From Rhodobacter sp. (GTDB lineage: Bacteria > Pseudomonadota > Alphaproteobacteria > Rhodobacterales > Rhodobacteraceae), in NCBI GenBank assembly GCA_020637515.1, contig JACKKG010000001.1, positions 868,001-932,000 of the forward strand: DNA of 64,000 bases. Direction: 5' to 3'. Each line of letters starts with the position of its first letter. Position 1 is the first letter of the stretch. A program made the position numbers and the translations under genes. The notes beneath the pieces are model-generated. The model was not told where the DNA came from, did no database searches, and was given only the letters and a program-made list of their open reading frames with translations. Shown here piece by piece: positions 53,378 to 61,460 of the stretch.

Positions 53378-55027
53378 TCAGCGCAGGATGTCCACCATCC
53401 CTTCGGCCATCAGGCGGGCCACGATCGACGGCGTCAGATAACCCGTGACCGGCAGGTCCGCGCTGCGCTGATAGCGGCGGATCGCGCGCCGGGTCTGGCG
53501 GTCGAACGTGCCGTCCACCGCGCCCGGTTCCAGCCCCAGCCGGTCCAGGCGCTGCTCGATGATCTGTTTCGAGAATGCGGGAAGATGCATCGCGTCTTCT
53601 TCGGCCTGGGCGGCGGCGGTGTCCACCTGGGGCTCACGCGGGCGGCGCAATTCCTCGATCCGGGTGTTGGCCTGGTCGGCAAAGGCGCCCTGCGGGAAGT
53701 CCTGCAAATAGGCGCGATAGGCCAGCACGGTATCGGCCTGCTGCGCCTGGTCCCAGGCGGCGCGGTCACGCGCCTGCGCGGCGGCCCGGCGTTGCGATTC
53801 GATCTGGTCCAGCCGGTCCTGTGCAATGCTGGCAAAGATCCCGTCGGGATAGCGGTCCAGGTAGGCGCGCATGCCGGCCTCGTCCGCGCCCGACCCCGTG
53901 TCACGCCAGAAGGCCCGATCCAGCCGTTCCTGTTCGCGCTGGCGTTCGCGCGCCTCGGATTCCAGTTGCGCGGCGCGCCGGGCGCCCTGCTGCGCCAGTT
54001 CGAAAACCTGGTCGCGGTTCAGAAAGCCGGTCTGCTCGAATCGGTTCGCCCCCTGCCAGGCGCCCACGGCGGACCGCGTGCCGCGCCCGAAAATGCCGTC
54101 GATGCCGCGCGGATCGTAGCCCAGGATCGTCAGGTCGCGCTGAATCGCGCGGCGCTCGTCGCGGCTGAGACCCAGCGCGGCCTCGATCCGCTCGGGTGTG
54201 TTCAACAGGCGCTGGCGGGCCTCTTGCGCCTGTGCGGCATAGGTCCCGTTCGGATAGGTGGCCAGATAGGCGTCATACCCCTCGACGCTGTCGGCATCGA
54301 CCGCGCTACCCCAGGCCTGACGTTCGGCATCGACCGCGGGTTGCCAGTCAGCGGGTAGAAAGGACAGGTAGGGCGGGTTGAACCCGTCGATCTCCAGGTC
54401 CGAGCGCCGGCTGGCGGCGGCGCCCAGATTGGTCCCGGGCGCGGCCATGTCGCGCAGAAAGGCCGCCACGCCAGCGCCGGTGCCATGCACCAGCGTCACG
54501 CCCTGCGGCACGTCGATGGTGCCGGGCAGTCCGGGCTGGAACCCGTTGCCGGGCGTCACCGGAAAGCCGTAGTCCGCAATCGCCACCACCGCGCCGCCCT
54601 GGATCTGGCCGGCCAGCGCCAGCAGCGTCTCCAGCCGCACGCCATAGCTTTCGATGGTGGCGAAATCCGGTGCACGGGCCTCGGTCCCCATCAGCCAGAT
54701 GCCGTGGGCGGCGTTGATCGCATAGCCCGAAAACACGATGATGACGCGCTGTGCGTCACCGGCGCGCAAGGTCGCGCCCAACTGCGACAGCGCCGCGCGC
54801 AGCGCGTCGGTGCCCAGATCGGTCGCCACGTCCACGTCGAACCCCGAGGCCCGGAATGTCCCCTCGGCCTGCACGACCCCGCGCGCGCCGCGGGCGTCGC
54901 GCAGCGATGCGTAATCCTCGTTTGCGACGATCAGCACAGCGCCCGTCGATGCATCGGCACCCCGGGCGGCAAACGATCCGGCGGCGGCGATCAGGACCGC
55001 GAAAGCGGTGGTGAAACGGGTCGTCAT
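53378..55027 (-). CDS. caspase-like (peptidase C14 fold) pseudoenzyme with peptidoglycan-binding domains
   Basis: A 549-residue periplasmic protein with a Sec signal (about residues 1-24). Residues 27-200 resemble the caspase p20 fold: ALVIVANEDYASL-like first strand and VVQAEGTFRASGFDVDVATD, then IIVFSG at 96-101. The catalytic His (SGHG) is Tyr102-Ala103 here, and the Cys strand reads AIADYGFP. The protein has no cysteine at all, so it cannot be a cysteine protease. Three W...YLxxYPxG repeats (about 238-275, 373-411 and 424-461) and two peptidoglycan-binding domains (about 287-345 and 486-545) follow. It probably docks to the cell wall. Confidence 0.82.
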   Translation of the reverse strand: MTTRFTTAFAVLIAAAGSFAARGADASTGAVLIVANEDYASLRDARGARGVVQAEGTFRASGFDVDVATDLGTDALRAALSQLGATLRAGDAQRVIIVFSGYAINAAHGIWLMGTEARAPDFATIESYGVRLETLLALAGQIQGGAVVAIADYGFPVTPGNGFQPGLPGTIDVPQGVTLVHGTGAGVAAFLRDMAAPGTNLGAAASRRSDLEIDGFNPPYLSFLPADWQPAVDAERQAWGSAVDADSVEGYDAYLATYPNGTYAAQAQEARQRLLNTPERIEAALGLSRDERRAIQRDLTILGYDPRGIDGIFGRGTRSAVGAWQGANRFEQTGFLNRDQVFELAQQGARRAAQLESEARERQREQERLDRAFWRDTGSGADEAGMRAYLDRYPDGIFASIAQDRLDQIESQRRAAAQARDRAAWDQAQQADTVLAYRAYLQDFPQGAFADQANTRIEELRRPREPQVDTAAAQAEEDAMHLPAFSKQIIEQRLDRLGLEPGAVDGTFDRQTRRAIRRYQRSADLPVTGYLTPSIVARLMAEGMVDILR

Positions 55028-55062
55028 GGCTGGCCTCCGTAGCAAAGTGCGGAGGGGAAAGG

Positions 55063-56343
55063 TTACTCGTAGGCGCGCAGATCCTCGATCACCTTGCCGT
55101 CATTGGGCAGGGTGCCCGGTGGCACCAGCTCCACGGTCCCCCGCATTTTCAGCGTATCCAGCACGCTGCCTTCATACAATGCCGGATTGGTGGCGCGGGT
55201 TTCGATGCGGACGGTCATCACGTCCATCTCGCCCTGACGCGAGGCGACGACCCGGGCGCGGCAGACCTCTTCGTGGCGGCTGACAAAGGCGGCGACCTGC
55301 TCGGGGCGCACGAACATGCCCTTGATCTTGGTCGTCTGGTCGGCGCGGCCCATCCAGCCCTTGATGCGCAGGTTGGTGCGACCGCAGGGGCTTTCACCGG
55401 GCAGGATGGCGCTGAGATCGCCAGTCGCGAAACGCACCAGCGGATAGTCGCGGTTGAGCGTGGTCACGACGACCTCGCCCACCTCGCCGTGGGGGACCGG
55501 ATCGCCCGTGCCAGGGCGGACGATCTCGACCACGACACCCTCGTCCAGGATCATGCCCTCCATCGCCGCGCTCTCATAGGCGATGTTGCCCAGGTCGGCG
55601 GTCGCATAGCATTGCCGGCAGGCGATACCCCGATCGGCATAGTATTGGCGCAGGCTGGGAAACAGCGCGCCGCCGCCGACCGCGGCCTTGGTGATCGCCA
55701 GCGCAACGCCCAGGTCGTCGGCCTTGTCCAGGATGATCTTCAGGAAATCCGGCGTGCCGGCGTAGGCGGTCGTGCCGATGTCGCGGGCCGCGCGCACCTG
55801 CAATTCGGTCTGCCCGGTTCCGGCGGGCAGCACCGCTGCGCCCACCGCCCGCGCACCGTTTTCGAACATCATGCCGGCGGGCGTCAGGTGATAGCCAAAG
55901 CAGTTGTGGACGATGTCGCCCTTGCCGATGCCCGTCGCGTGCAGGAACCGGCCCAGCCGATACCAGTCATGCGCCATGCGGCCGGGTTCGTAGATCGGCC
56001 CGGGGGACTGAAAGACATGGTCGAATTCATGCGCTTGCAACGCGGCAAACCCGCCAAATGGCGCGGAATCGGCCTGCGCCGCCACCAGTTCGGACTTGCG
56101 CAGAACCGGCAGGCTGGCCAGCGCGGCGGCGTCGGTGATCGCATGCGCATCGACGCCCGCCAGGACGCGCCCCAGCCCCGCAGTCGCCTGCGCGCGTTCG
56201 ATCAGCGCGGGCAGGTCGCGCGCCAGATCGGCGGCGCGCTGATCGGCCGAGCGTGTTTCCAACGGGTCGAAATACTGGCTCATCATGTTCGCGGGCAGTC
56301 CCGCCTCCTGTAAACGCAAGGACACAGATCTCGGTCGGTTCAT
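55063..56343 (-). CDS. PaaK-like phenylacetate-CoA ligase family protein
   Basis: A 426-residue AMP-forming ligase resembling phenylacetate-CoA ligase. The family N-terminus SQYFDPLETRSADQR and the C-terminal GWMGRADQTTKIKGMFVRPE (A8-like hinge) are clear. The usual Gly/Thr-rich P-loop of the superfamily is not obvious. The start at 56343 overlaps the livF stop (ATGA); two ATGs at 56286 and 56283, which match the family N-terminus better, are alternatives. It sits at the end of the second liv cluster and suggests that aryl or other carboxylates are activated after uptake. Confidence 0.82.
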   Translation of the reverse strand: MNRPRSVSLRLQEAGLPANMMSQYFDPLETRSADQRAADLARDLPALIERAQATAGLGRVLAGVDAHAITDAAALASLPVLRKSELVAAQADSAPFGGFAALQAHEFDHVFQSPGPIYEPGRMAHDWYRLGRFLHATGIGKGDIVHNCFGYHLTPAGMMFENGARAVGAAVLPAGTGQTELQVRAARDIGTTAYAGTPDFLKIILDKADDLGVALAITKAAVGGGALFPSLRQYYADRGIACRQCYATADLGNIAYESAAMEGMILDEGVVVEIVRPGTGDPVPHGEVGEVVVTTLNRDYPLVRFATGDLSAILPGESPCGRTNLRIKGWMGRADQTTKIKGMFVRPEQVAAFVSRHEEVCRARVVASRQGEMDVMTVRIETRATNPALYEGSVLDTLKMRGTVELVPPGTLPNDGKVIEDLRAYE

Positions 56344-57164
56344 GCCAGCCAACGCTTGCGGCGTCGATAGCTGCGCACATCACGAAAGCTCTTTCTGCCC
56401 TTGTCCGACATGCCCAGATAGAATTCGGCGACGTCGGGGTTCTCGCGCAGCGCCTTGGCGGTGCCGTCCATCACGACGCGGCCGTTTTCCAGGATATAGC
56501 CGGTGTGGGCATAGCGCAGCGCGACGTTGGTGTTCTGTTCGGCCAGCAGGAAGGTCACGCCCTGCTCTTCGTTCAGGCGTTTGACGATCTCGAAGATCTG
56601 TTCCACCAGCTGCGGCGCCAGGCCCATCGACGGTTCGTCCAGCAGGATCGTCTCGGGCCGGGCCATCATCGCGCGGCCGATCGCGACCATCTGCTGTTCC
56701 CCGCCCGAGGTGTAACCCGCCTGCGATTTGCGCCGGGTCTTGAGACGGGGGAAATATTCATAGACCATCTCCAGATCGGCCGAGACCGCGCCGCGCCCAT
56801 CGCCGCGCGTGTAGCTGCCGGTCAACAGGTTTTCCTCGACCGTGAGATGTTCGAAACAATGCCGGCCTTCCATCACCTGGATGATGCCGGTCTTGACCAG
56901 ATCGGCGGGGTTCTTGCCCGCCAGGTTCTCGCCGCGATAGTGGACCGAACCCTTGGTCACGTCGCCGCGTTCGGATTTCAACAGGCCCGAGATCGATTTC
57001 AGCGTGGTCGATTTCCCCGCGCCGTTGCCGCCCAGCAACGCGGTGATGCCGCCCTTTGGCACGGTCAGGCTGACCCCTTTGAGCACCAGAATGACGTGAT
57101 TGTAGATCACCTCGATGTTGTTGACTTCAAGCAGCGTCTCAGACTGGGCGTCGGTGTCGAACAT
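56340..57164 (-). CDS. livF: LIV-type ABC transporter ATPase (LivF family), second cluster
   Basis: A 274-residue ATPase. Walker A GGNGAGKSTTLKS lies near residues 46-58, the signature TSGGEQQM is complete, and Walker B is TILLDEPSMGLAP. A C-terminal basic extension (RSYRRRKRWLA) goes beyond the usual LivF and overlaps the ligase start by four bases. It is separated from the binding-protein gene by a perfect hairpin at 57194, so its expression may differ from the permease genes. Confidence 0.92.
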   Translation of the reverse strand: MFDTDAQSETLLEVNNIEVIYNHVILVLKGVSLTVPKGGITALLGGNGAGKSTTLKSISGLLKSERGDVTKGSVHYRGENLAGKNPADLVKTGIIQVMEGRHCFEHLTVEENLLTGSYTRGDGRGAVSADLEMVYEYFPRLKTRRKSQAGYTSGGEQQMVAIGRAMMARPETILLDEPSMGLAPQLVEQIFEIVKRLNEEQGVTFLLAEQNTNVALRYAHTGYILENGRVVMDGTAKALRENPDVAEFYLGMSDKGRKSFRDVRSYRRRKRWLA

Positions 57165-57193
57165 GGCACGGGTCCGTCAGAAGAGGGGGGAGG

Positions 57194-57217
57194 AGGGGCG
57201 CCGCAGCGCCCCTCCGG
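57194..57217 (-). other. intercistronic hairpin between binding-protein gene and livF
   Basis: A perfect 10-bp hairpin GGAGGGGCGC / GCGCCCCTCC with a 4-base loop lies between the stop at 57227 and livF. No T-run is present. Like the hairpin at 5571 it lies next to a binding-protein gene and may raise that gene's transcript stability. Confidence 0.65.
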
Positions 57218-57226
57218 AAGGTCACG

Positions 57227-58519
57227 TCAGTTGCAGGCAGCCGGCGTGATGTTGTTTTCCTGAGCATAGGCAGCGGCGTCCTCGGTCGCGAGTTGGCCGA
57301 TCAGCTCACGATCCGACTGGATCCAGTCGGTGATGAGGTGCCAGCGCCCTTCCGAGGCGTTCCACTGTTGCAGCATCGCCTGGCCGGGGCCGCCGTGGTT
57401 GGCGCAAGTCACCTGGAACGGCGCCGAGAAGCTGGGCAGGCCCAGTTCGGCAAGACGTTCGTTGGTGATGTTCAGATGCTCCATCCCGTCGCGCATTTCC
57501 TCGGGCGTGATCTGCGCGTGACCGGTCATCTCTTGCGCGGTGCGCGCGGCCTCGACCGCCAGCATCGCCGCATAGAGACCGCGCGAATAGACCGCCGAGC
57601 CGATCTGATCGCCGGCGCCGGCCGCCAGGCCGCGATCGACGACATACTGCTGGATGTCCTGATACAGCGGGTATTCGGTGCCGATCCCGTGGAAGGTCAG
57701 CGCGGTATACCCGTCGGCGCCAGCGCCCACCGGAACCACGTCGTTTTCCGAGCCCGACCACCAGATGCCGATGAAGTGGTCCATCGGGAAGCGGATGTTC
57801 GCGGCTTCCTGGATCGCCACGGCGCTCATCACGCCCCAGCCCCACATCAGCACGTAATCCGGGCGCTCACGGCGGATTTGCAGCCACTGCGAGCCCTGCT
57901 CTTGCCCGGGGTGATCGACGGCGATCTGCACCAGTTCAAAGCCCAGCCGCTCGGACAGGATTTCCAGCGTGCGGATCGGTTCGCGCCCATAGGCCGAGTT
58001 GTGATAGAGCAGCACGATCTTCTTGCCCTGCAACGAGCCGTCGTTCTGGCTGAGCAGGTAGTTGATCGCGACCGACGCGCCGTCCCAGTAGTTGGCCGGG
58101 AAGTTGAACACGTAGGGGAAGGTCGCGCCCTCCATCGCCGAGGTGCGGCCATAGCCGGTGGTCAGCATCGGGATGTGATCTTCGGTCACGCGCGGGATCA
58201 GCTGATAGGTGATCCCGGTGGACAGCGGCTGGATCACCAGCGGGCTGTCGCCGCGCACCGATTCATAGCATTCCACGCCACGCTCGGTGTTGTAGGCGGT
58301 TTCGCACTCGGTGATGCGGATCGGCAGGCCGCCGATACCGCCATCGCGCTCGTTGATGAGCGTCAGATAGTCGTGATAGCCGTCGGCAAAGGGGATGCCG
58401 CCGGGGGCGTAGGGCCCGGTCCGATAGCTGAGCATCGGAAAGTGCAGGGTCTGTGCGACGGCGGGTGCCGCCAGCACGGTCGTCGCCGCAAGCAGCGCGG
58501 CCAGCGTGGTCATCTTCAT
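57227..58519 (-). CDS. periplasmic substrate-binding protein, second LIV-type cluster
   Basis: A 430-residue secreted protein with a Sec signal (about residues 1-22, ending APAVAQ). The mature part LHFPMLSYRTGPYAPGGIPF and the ligand-site-rich middle resemble the Peripla_BP_6 family. Two further Cys pairs occur (ITECETAYN, RGVECYES and near the C-terminus TPAACN and FQVTCANHG). Different length and sequence from the first binding protein imply different ligand choice. The start at 58519 follows a GGGAGGAGA ribosome site. Confidence 0.88.
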   Translation of the reverse strand: MKMTTLAALLAATTVLAAPAVAQTLHFPMLSYRTGPYAPGGIPFADGYHDYLTLINERDGGIGGLPIRITECETAYNTERGVECYESVRGDSPLVIQPLSTGITYQLIPRVTEDHIPMLTTGYGRTSAMEGATFPYVFNFPANYWDGASVAINYLLSQNDGSLQGKKIVLLYHNSAYGREPIRTLEILSERLGFELVQIAVDHPGQEQGSQWLQIRRERPDYVLMWGWGVMSAVAIQEAANIRFPMDHFIGIWWSGSENDVVPVGAGADGYTALTFHGIGTEYPLYQDIQQYVVDRGLAAGAGDQIGSAVYSRGLYAAMLAVEAARTAQEMTGHAQITPEEMRDGMEHLNITNERLAELGLPSFSAPFQVTCANHGGPGQAMLQQWNASEGRWHLITDWIQSDRELIGQLATEDAAAYAQENNITPAACN

Positions 58520-58571
58520 TGGTTTCTCCTCCCAGTCGATGACGGATGTTATTCTCCGGCCCGGCCCGCAA

Positions 58572-59648
58572 TCAGTGCGGGAAAGGCCAAAGTCGCAGTT
58601 TTTCCTTGATCGTGCGCCACAGCGCGGCCATGCCGTGCGGCTCGGCGATCAGCACCACGACGATCAGCGCGCCGATGATCATGACCTCGAGGTGGCGTGC
58701 CAGGTCGGTGGGCCATCCCAGGCCGTCCACCAGCACCAGCTTCAGCAGCACTGGCAGGATCACCAGAAAGGCCGCCCCCAGGAAGGACCCCAGGATCGAC
58801 CCAAGGCCGCCGATGATGACCATGAACAGCACCAGGAACGACTTGTTGATGCCGAACGCCTCGCCGGCCTCGGCCGCACCCAGGTAGACGCCGAACATCA
58901 GCGCCCCGGCCACACCGACAAAGAACGACGACACGGCAAAGGCGCTGAGCTTGGCGATCAGGGGGTTCACGCCGATGATCTCGGCGGCGATGTCCATGTC
59001 GCGGATCGACATCCACTTGCGCCCCACGGTCCCGCGCGTCAGGTTCCGCGCCATCCAGGCCATGGCGACGGCAAAGATCAGGCAGGTCATGTAGACCGCG
59101 GTCGAACTGGCCGCTGCGCCGGTGACGGTGATGCCGAACATGGTGCGTTCCGGCATCGAAATCTGCCCGGTGGGCGAATAATTGTAGAACCAGCTCACGC
59201 GCGTGAACAACCAGATCAGGAAGAACTGCGCGGCCAGTGTCGCCACCGCCAGGTAGAACCCCTTGATCTTCAGGGACGGCAGGCCGAACAGCACGCCCAC
59301 GCCGGCCGTCACCACGCCCGACAGCAGGAACACGATGTAGATGTTCAGCCCCGGAAAGCTGGTGGTCAGCTTGAAGGTGGCATAGGCGCCGACGGCCATG
59401 AACGCCGCCGTTCCCAGGCTGAGCTGCCCGCAATAGCCGATCAGGATGTTCAGACCCAGCGCCGCGATCACATAGATCAGGAACGGCACCACGACCGCGT
59501 TGGCCCAATAGTCGCCCAGGATGAAGGGCATGACCAGGAACGCGAACCCCAGCGCGACCCAATAGGCGGCGCGATCGAATCGGATCGGAAAGGTCTGGTT
59601 GTCGCTGGCGTAGGACGTCTTGAAATCGCCCGCTTCACGGTAAAGCAT
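58572..59648 (-). CDS. livM: LIV-type ABC transporter permease (LivM family), second cluster
   Basis: A 358-residue permease. LivM landmarks include GYCGQLSLGTAAFMAVGAYAT near residue 70 and IGGLGSILGSFLGAAFLVIL near 275. A 20-residue charged N-terminus precedes the first helix, as usual. It begins four bases after the livH stop in the direction of transcription and precedes the binding-protein gene by 52 bp. Confidence 0.92.
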   Translation of the reverse strand: MLYREAGDFKTSYASDNQTFPIRFDRAAYWVALGFAFLVMPFILGDYWANAVVVPFLIYVIAALGLNILIGYCGQLSLGTAAFMAVGAYATFKLTTSFPGLNIYIVFLLSGVVTAGVGVLFGLPSLKIKGFYLAVATLAAQFFLIWLFTRVSWFYNYSPTGQISMPERTMFGITVTGAAASSTAVYMTCLIFAVAMAWMARNLTRGTVGRKWMSIRDMDIAAEIIGVNPLIAKLSAFAVSSFFVGVAGALMFGVYLGAAEAGEAFGINKSFLVLFMVIIGGLGSILGSFLGAAFLVILPVLLKLVLVDGLGWPTDLARHLEVMIIGALIVVVLIAEPHGMAALWRTIKEKLRLWPFPH

Positions 59649-59652
59649 GGTC

Positions 59653-60639
59653 TCAGACCCTCTCGATGATCTTTTCGCCGAACAGGCCCTGCGGACGGAA
59701 CAGCAGGAACAGCAGCGCCAGCATGTAGGCGAACCAGTTTTCGGTCGCGCCGCCGATGATCGGTTGCATGAAGAAATCGAACAGCTTTTCGCCGACGCCG
59801 ATCAGCAGCCCGCCGACGATCGCCCCCGGGATCGAGGTGAACCCCCCCAGGATCAGCACCGGCAGCGCCTTCAGCGCGATCAGCGACAGCGAGAACTGAA
59901 CCCCTGACTTCGACCCCCACATCACCCCCGCGACCAGCGCGACGATGCCGGCGATGGACCAGGTCAGCACCCAGATAAACCGCAACGAGATCCCCACCGA
60001 CAGCGCCGCCTGGTGGTCGTCGGCCACGGCGCGCAGCGCGCGGCCCTGCTTGGTGTATTGCGAGAAGAGGACCAGCGCGGTCACCAGAACGCCCGCGATG
60101 ACCAGCGCCCACAGGTTCAGCGTGTCCAGATAGAACCCGTAGCCCAGCAGGTTGTAGGTCACCTCGTCCACCCAGGCGGACATGCCCTGCGGGATGCCGA
60201 CGTCCAGGCGCTTGACCTCGGCGCCCCACATGATGTCGCCCAGACCTTCGAGGAAATAGGACAGGCCGATGGTGGCCATGAACAGGATGATCGGCTCCTG
60301 GTTGACCAGATGCTTCAGCACCAGCCGTTCGATCAGCCAGGCCAGCGCGACCATCACCGCGACGGTCAGCACGATCGCCAGCAGGCTGGGCAGCGTCCAG
60401 CCGAATTCGTGGATCGAGGTCCCCAAAAGCGCGTTGAAGAGCGGCGCAAAGGGCACCTGGCCCTGCTGGAACCCCACCAGCGTCAGCGCCGCGAACAGCG
60501 CCATGACGCCCTGCGCAAAGTTGAAGATGCCCGAGGCCTTGAAGATCAGCACAAAACCCAGCGCGACCAGCGAATACATGATGCCGACGGTCAACCCGTT
60601 CAGGGCCGCTTCCAGCGCGAAAAGGACCGTATCACTCAT
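59653..60639 (-). CDS. livH: LIV-type ABC transporter permease (LivH family), second cluster
   Basis: A 328-residue permease starting SDTVLFALEAALNGLTVGIM with the LivH hallmark SGIFNFAQGVMALFAAL. It is slightly longer than the first cluster's LivH because of an insertion around residues 60-90. The coupling-loop motif TSIPGAIVGGLLIG lies near the C-terminus. Its start overlaps the end of livG by eight bases. Confidence 0.92.
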   Translation of the reverse strand: MSDTVLFALEAALNGLTVGIMYSLVALGFVLIFKASGIFNFAQGVMALFAALTLVGFQQGQVPFAPLFNALLGTSIHEFGWTLPSLLAIVLTVAVMVALAWLIERLVLKHLVNQEPIILFMATIGLSYFLEGLGDIMWGAEVKRLDVGIPQGMSAWVDEVTYNLLGYGFYLDTLNLWALVIAGVLVTALVLFSQYTKQGRALRAVADDHQAALSVGISLRFIWVLTWSIAGIVALVAGVMWGSKSGVQFSLSLIALKALPVLILGGFTSIPGAIVGGLLIGVGEKLFDFFMQPIIGGATENWFAYMLALLFLLFRPQGLFGEKIIERV

Positions 60640-61450
60640 GGGCCACCCCCAGATAGGCGTCGATGACGTCCTGATTGTTGCGCACCTCGTCAGGGGTGCC
60701 GTCACCGATCTTCTTGCCGTAATCCATCACCACCACACGGTCCGACAGGTCCATGACCACGCCCATGTCGTGTTCGATCAGCACGATGGTGGTGCCGAAT
60801 TCGTCGTTTACGTCCAGGATGAAGCGGGACATGTCCTCTTTCTCCTCGACGTTCATGCCGGCCATCGGCTCGTCGAGAAGCAGGATCTGCGGTTCCGCGG
60901 CCAAGGCGCGCGCCAGTTCCACGCGCTTTTTCAGCCCGTAGGGCAGGCGCGCGACAGGCGTCTTGCGGATGTGCTGGATTTCCAGGAAGTCGATGACCTT
61001 TTCGACCTTTTCGCGGTGTTCGTCTTCCTCGCGCGCGGCCTTGCCCCACCACATTGCCTGGGCCAGGAAGCCCGACTTCATGATGTTCATCCGCCCGGTC
61101 ATGATGTTGTCCAGAACCGTCATCCCTTCGAACAGGGCGATGTTCTGGAACGTCCGGGCGATGCCCATGCGGGCCACCTGGTAGGGGCGCATCCGCGGGC
61201 GCTTGTAGCCCTTGTAGATCACGTCGCCTTCCTGCGGGTTGTAGAACCCCGAGATGACGTTCAGCATCGACGACTTGCCCGCGCCGTTGGGGCCGATGAT
61301 CGCGCGGATCTCGCCGGTGCGGATGTCGAAACTGATGTTCTTGATCGCCTCGACCCCGCCAAAGCGCAGGGTGATGTTCTTCAACTCCATCACCACGCCG
61401 CCGATCTGGCGACCGTCCGCGGTGACATAGCCTTCTTGCGTATCCAGCAT
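60632..61450 (-). CDS. livG: LIV-type ABC transporter ATPase (LivG family), second cluster
   Basis: A 272-residue ATPase. It starts MLDTQEGYVTADGRQIGGVV, an extension of about 20 residues before the ATPase core. Walker A GPNGAGKSSMLNVIS, the LPYGLKKRVELARALA signature variant, Walker B ILLLDEPMAGM and the H-loop EHDMGVVMDLSD are intact. The start at 61450 is preferred because it lies ten bases after the ligase stop. It overlaps livH by eight bases. Confidence 0.92.
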   Translation of the reverse strand: MLDTQEGYVTADGRQIGGVVMELKNITLRFGGVEAIKNISFDIRTGEIRAIIGPNGAGKSSMLNVISGFYNPQEGDVIYKGYKRPRMRPYQVARMGIARTFQNIALFEGMTVLDNIMTGRMNIMKSGFLAQAMWWGKAAREEDEHREKVEKVIDFLEIQHIRKTPVARLPYGLKKRVELARALAAEPQILLLDEPMAGMNVEEKEDMSRFILDVNDEFGTTIVLIEHDMGVVMDLSDRVVVMDYGKKIGDGTPDEVRNNQDVIDAYLGVAHE

Positions 61451-61460
61451 TCCCTGCCCC

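Noticed and set aside
60632..61450. Defective ABC signature in LivG (LPYG instead of LSGGQ)
   Set aside because: Both LivG proteins in the window share it and LivG relatives carry it normally; it is a family feature.
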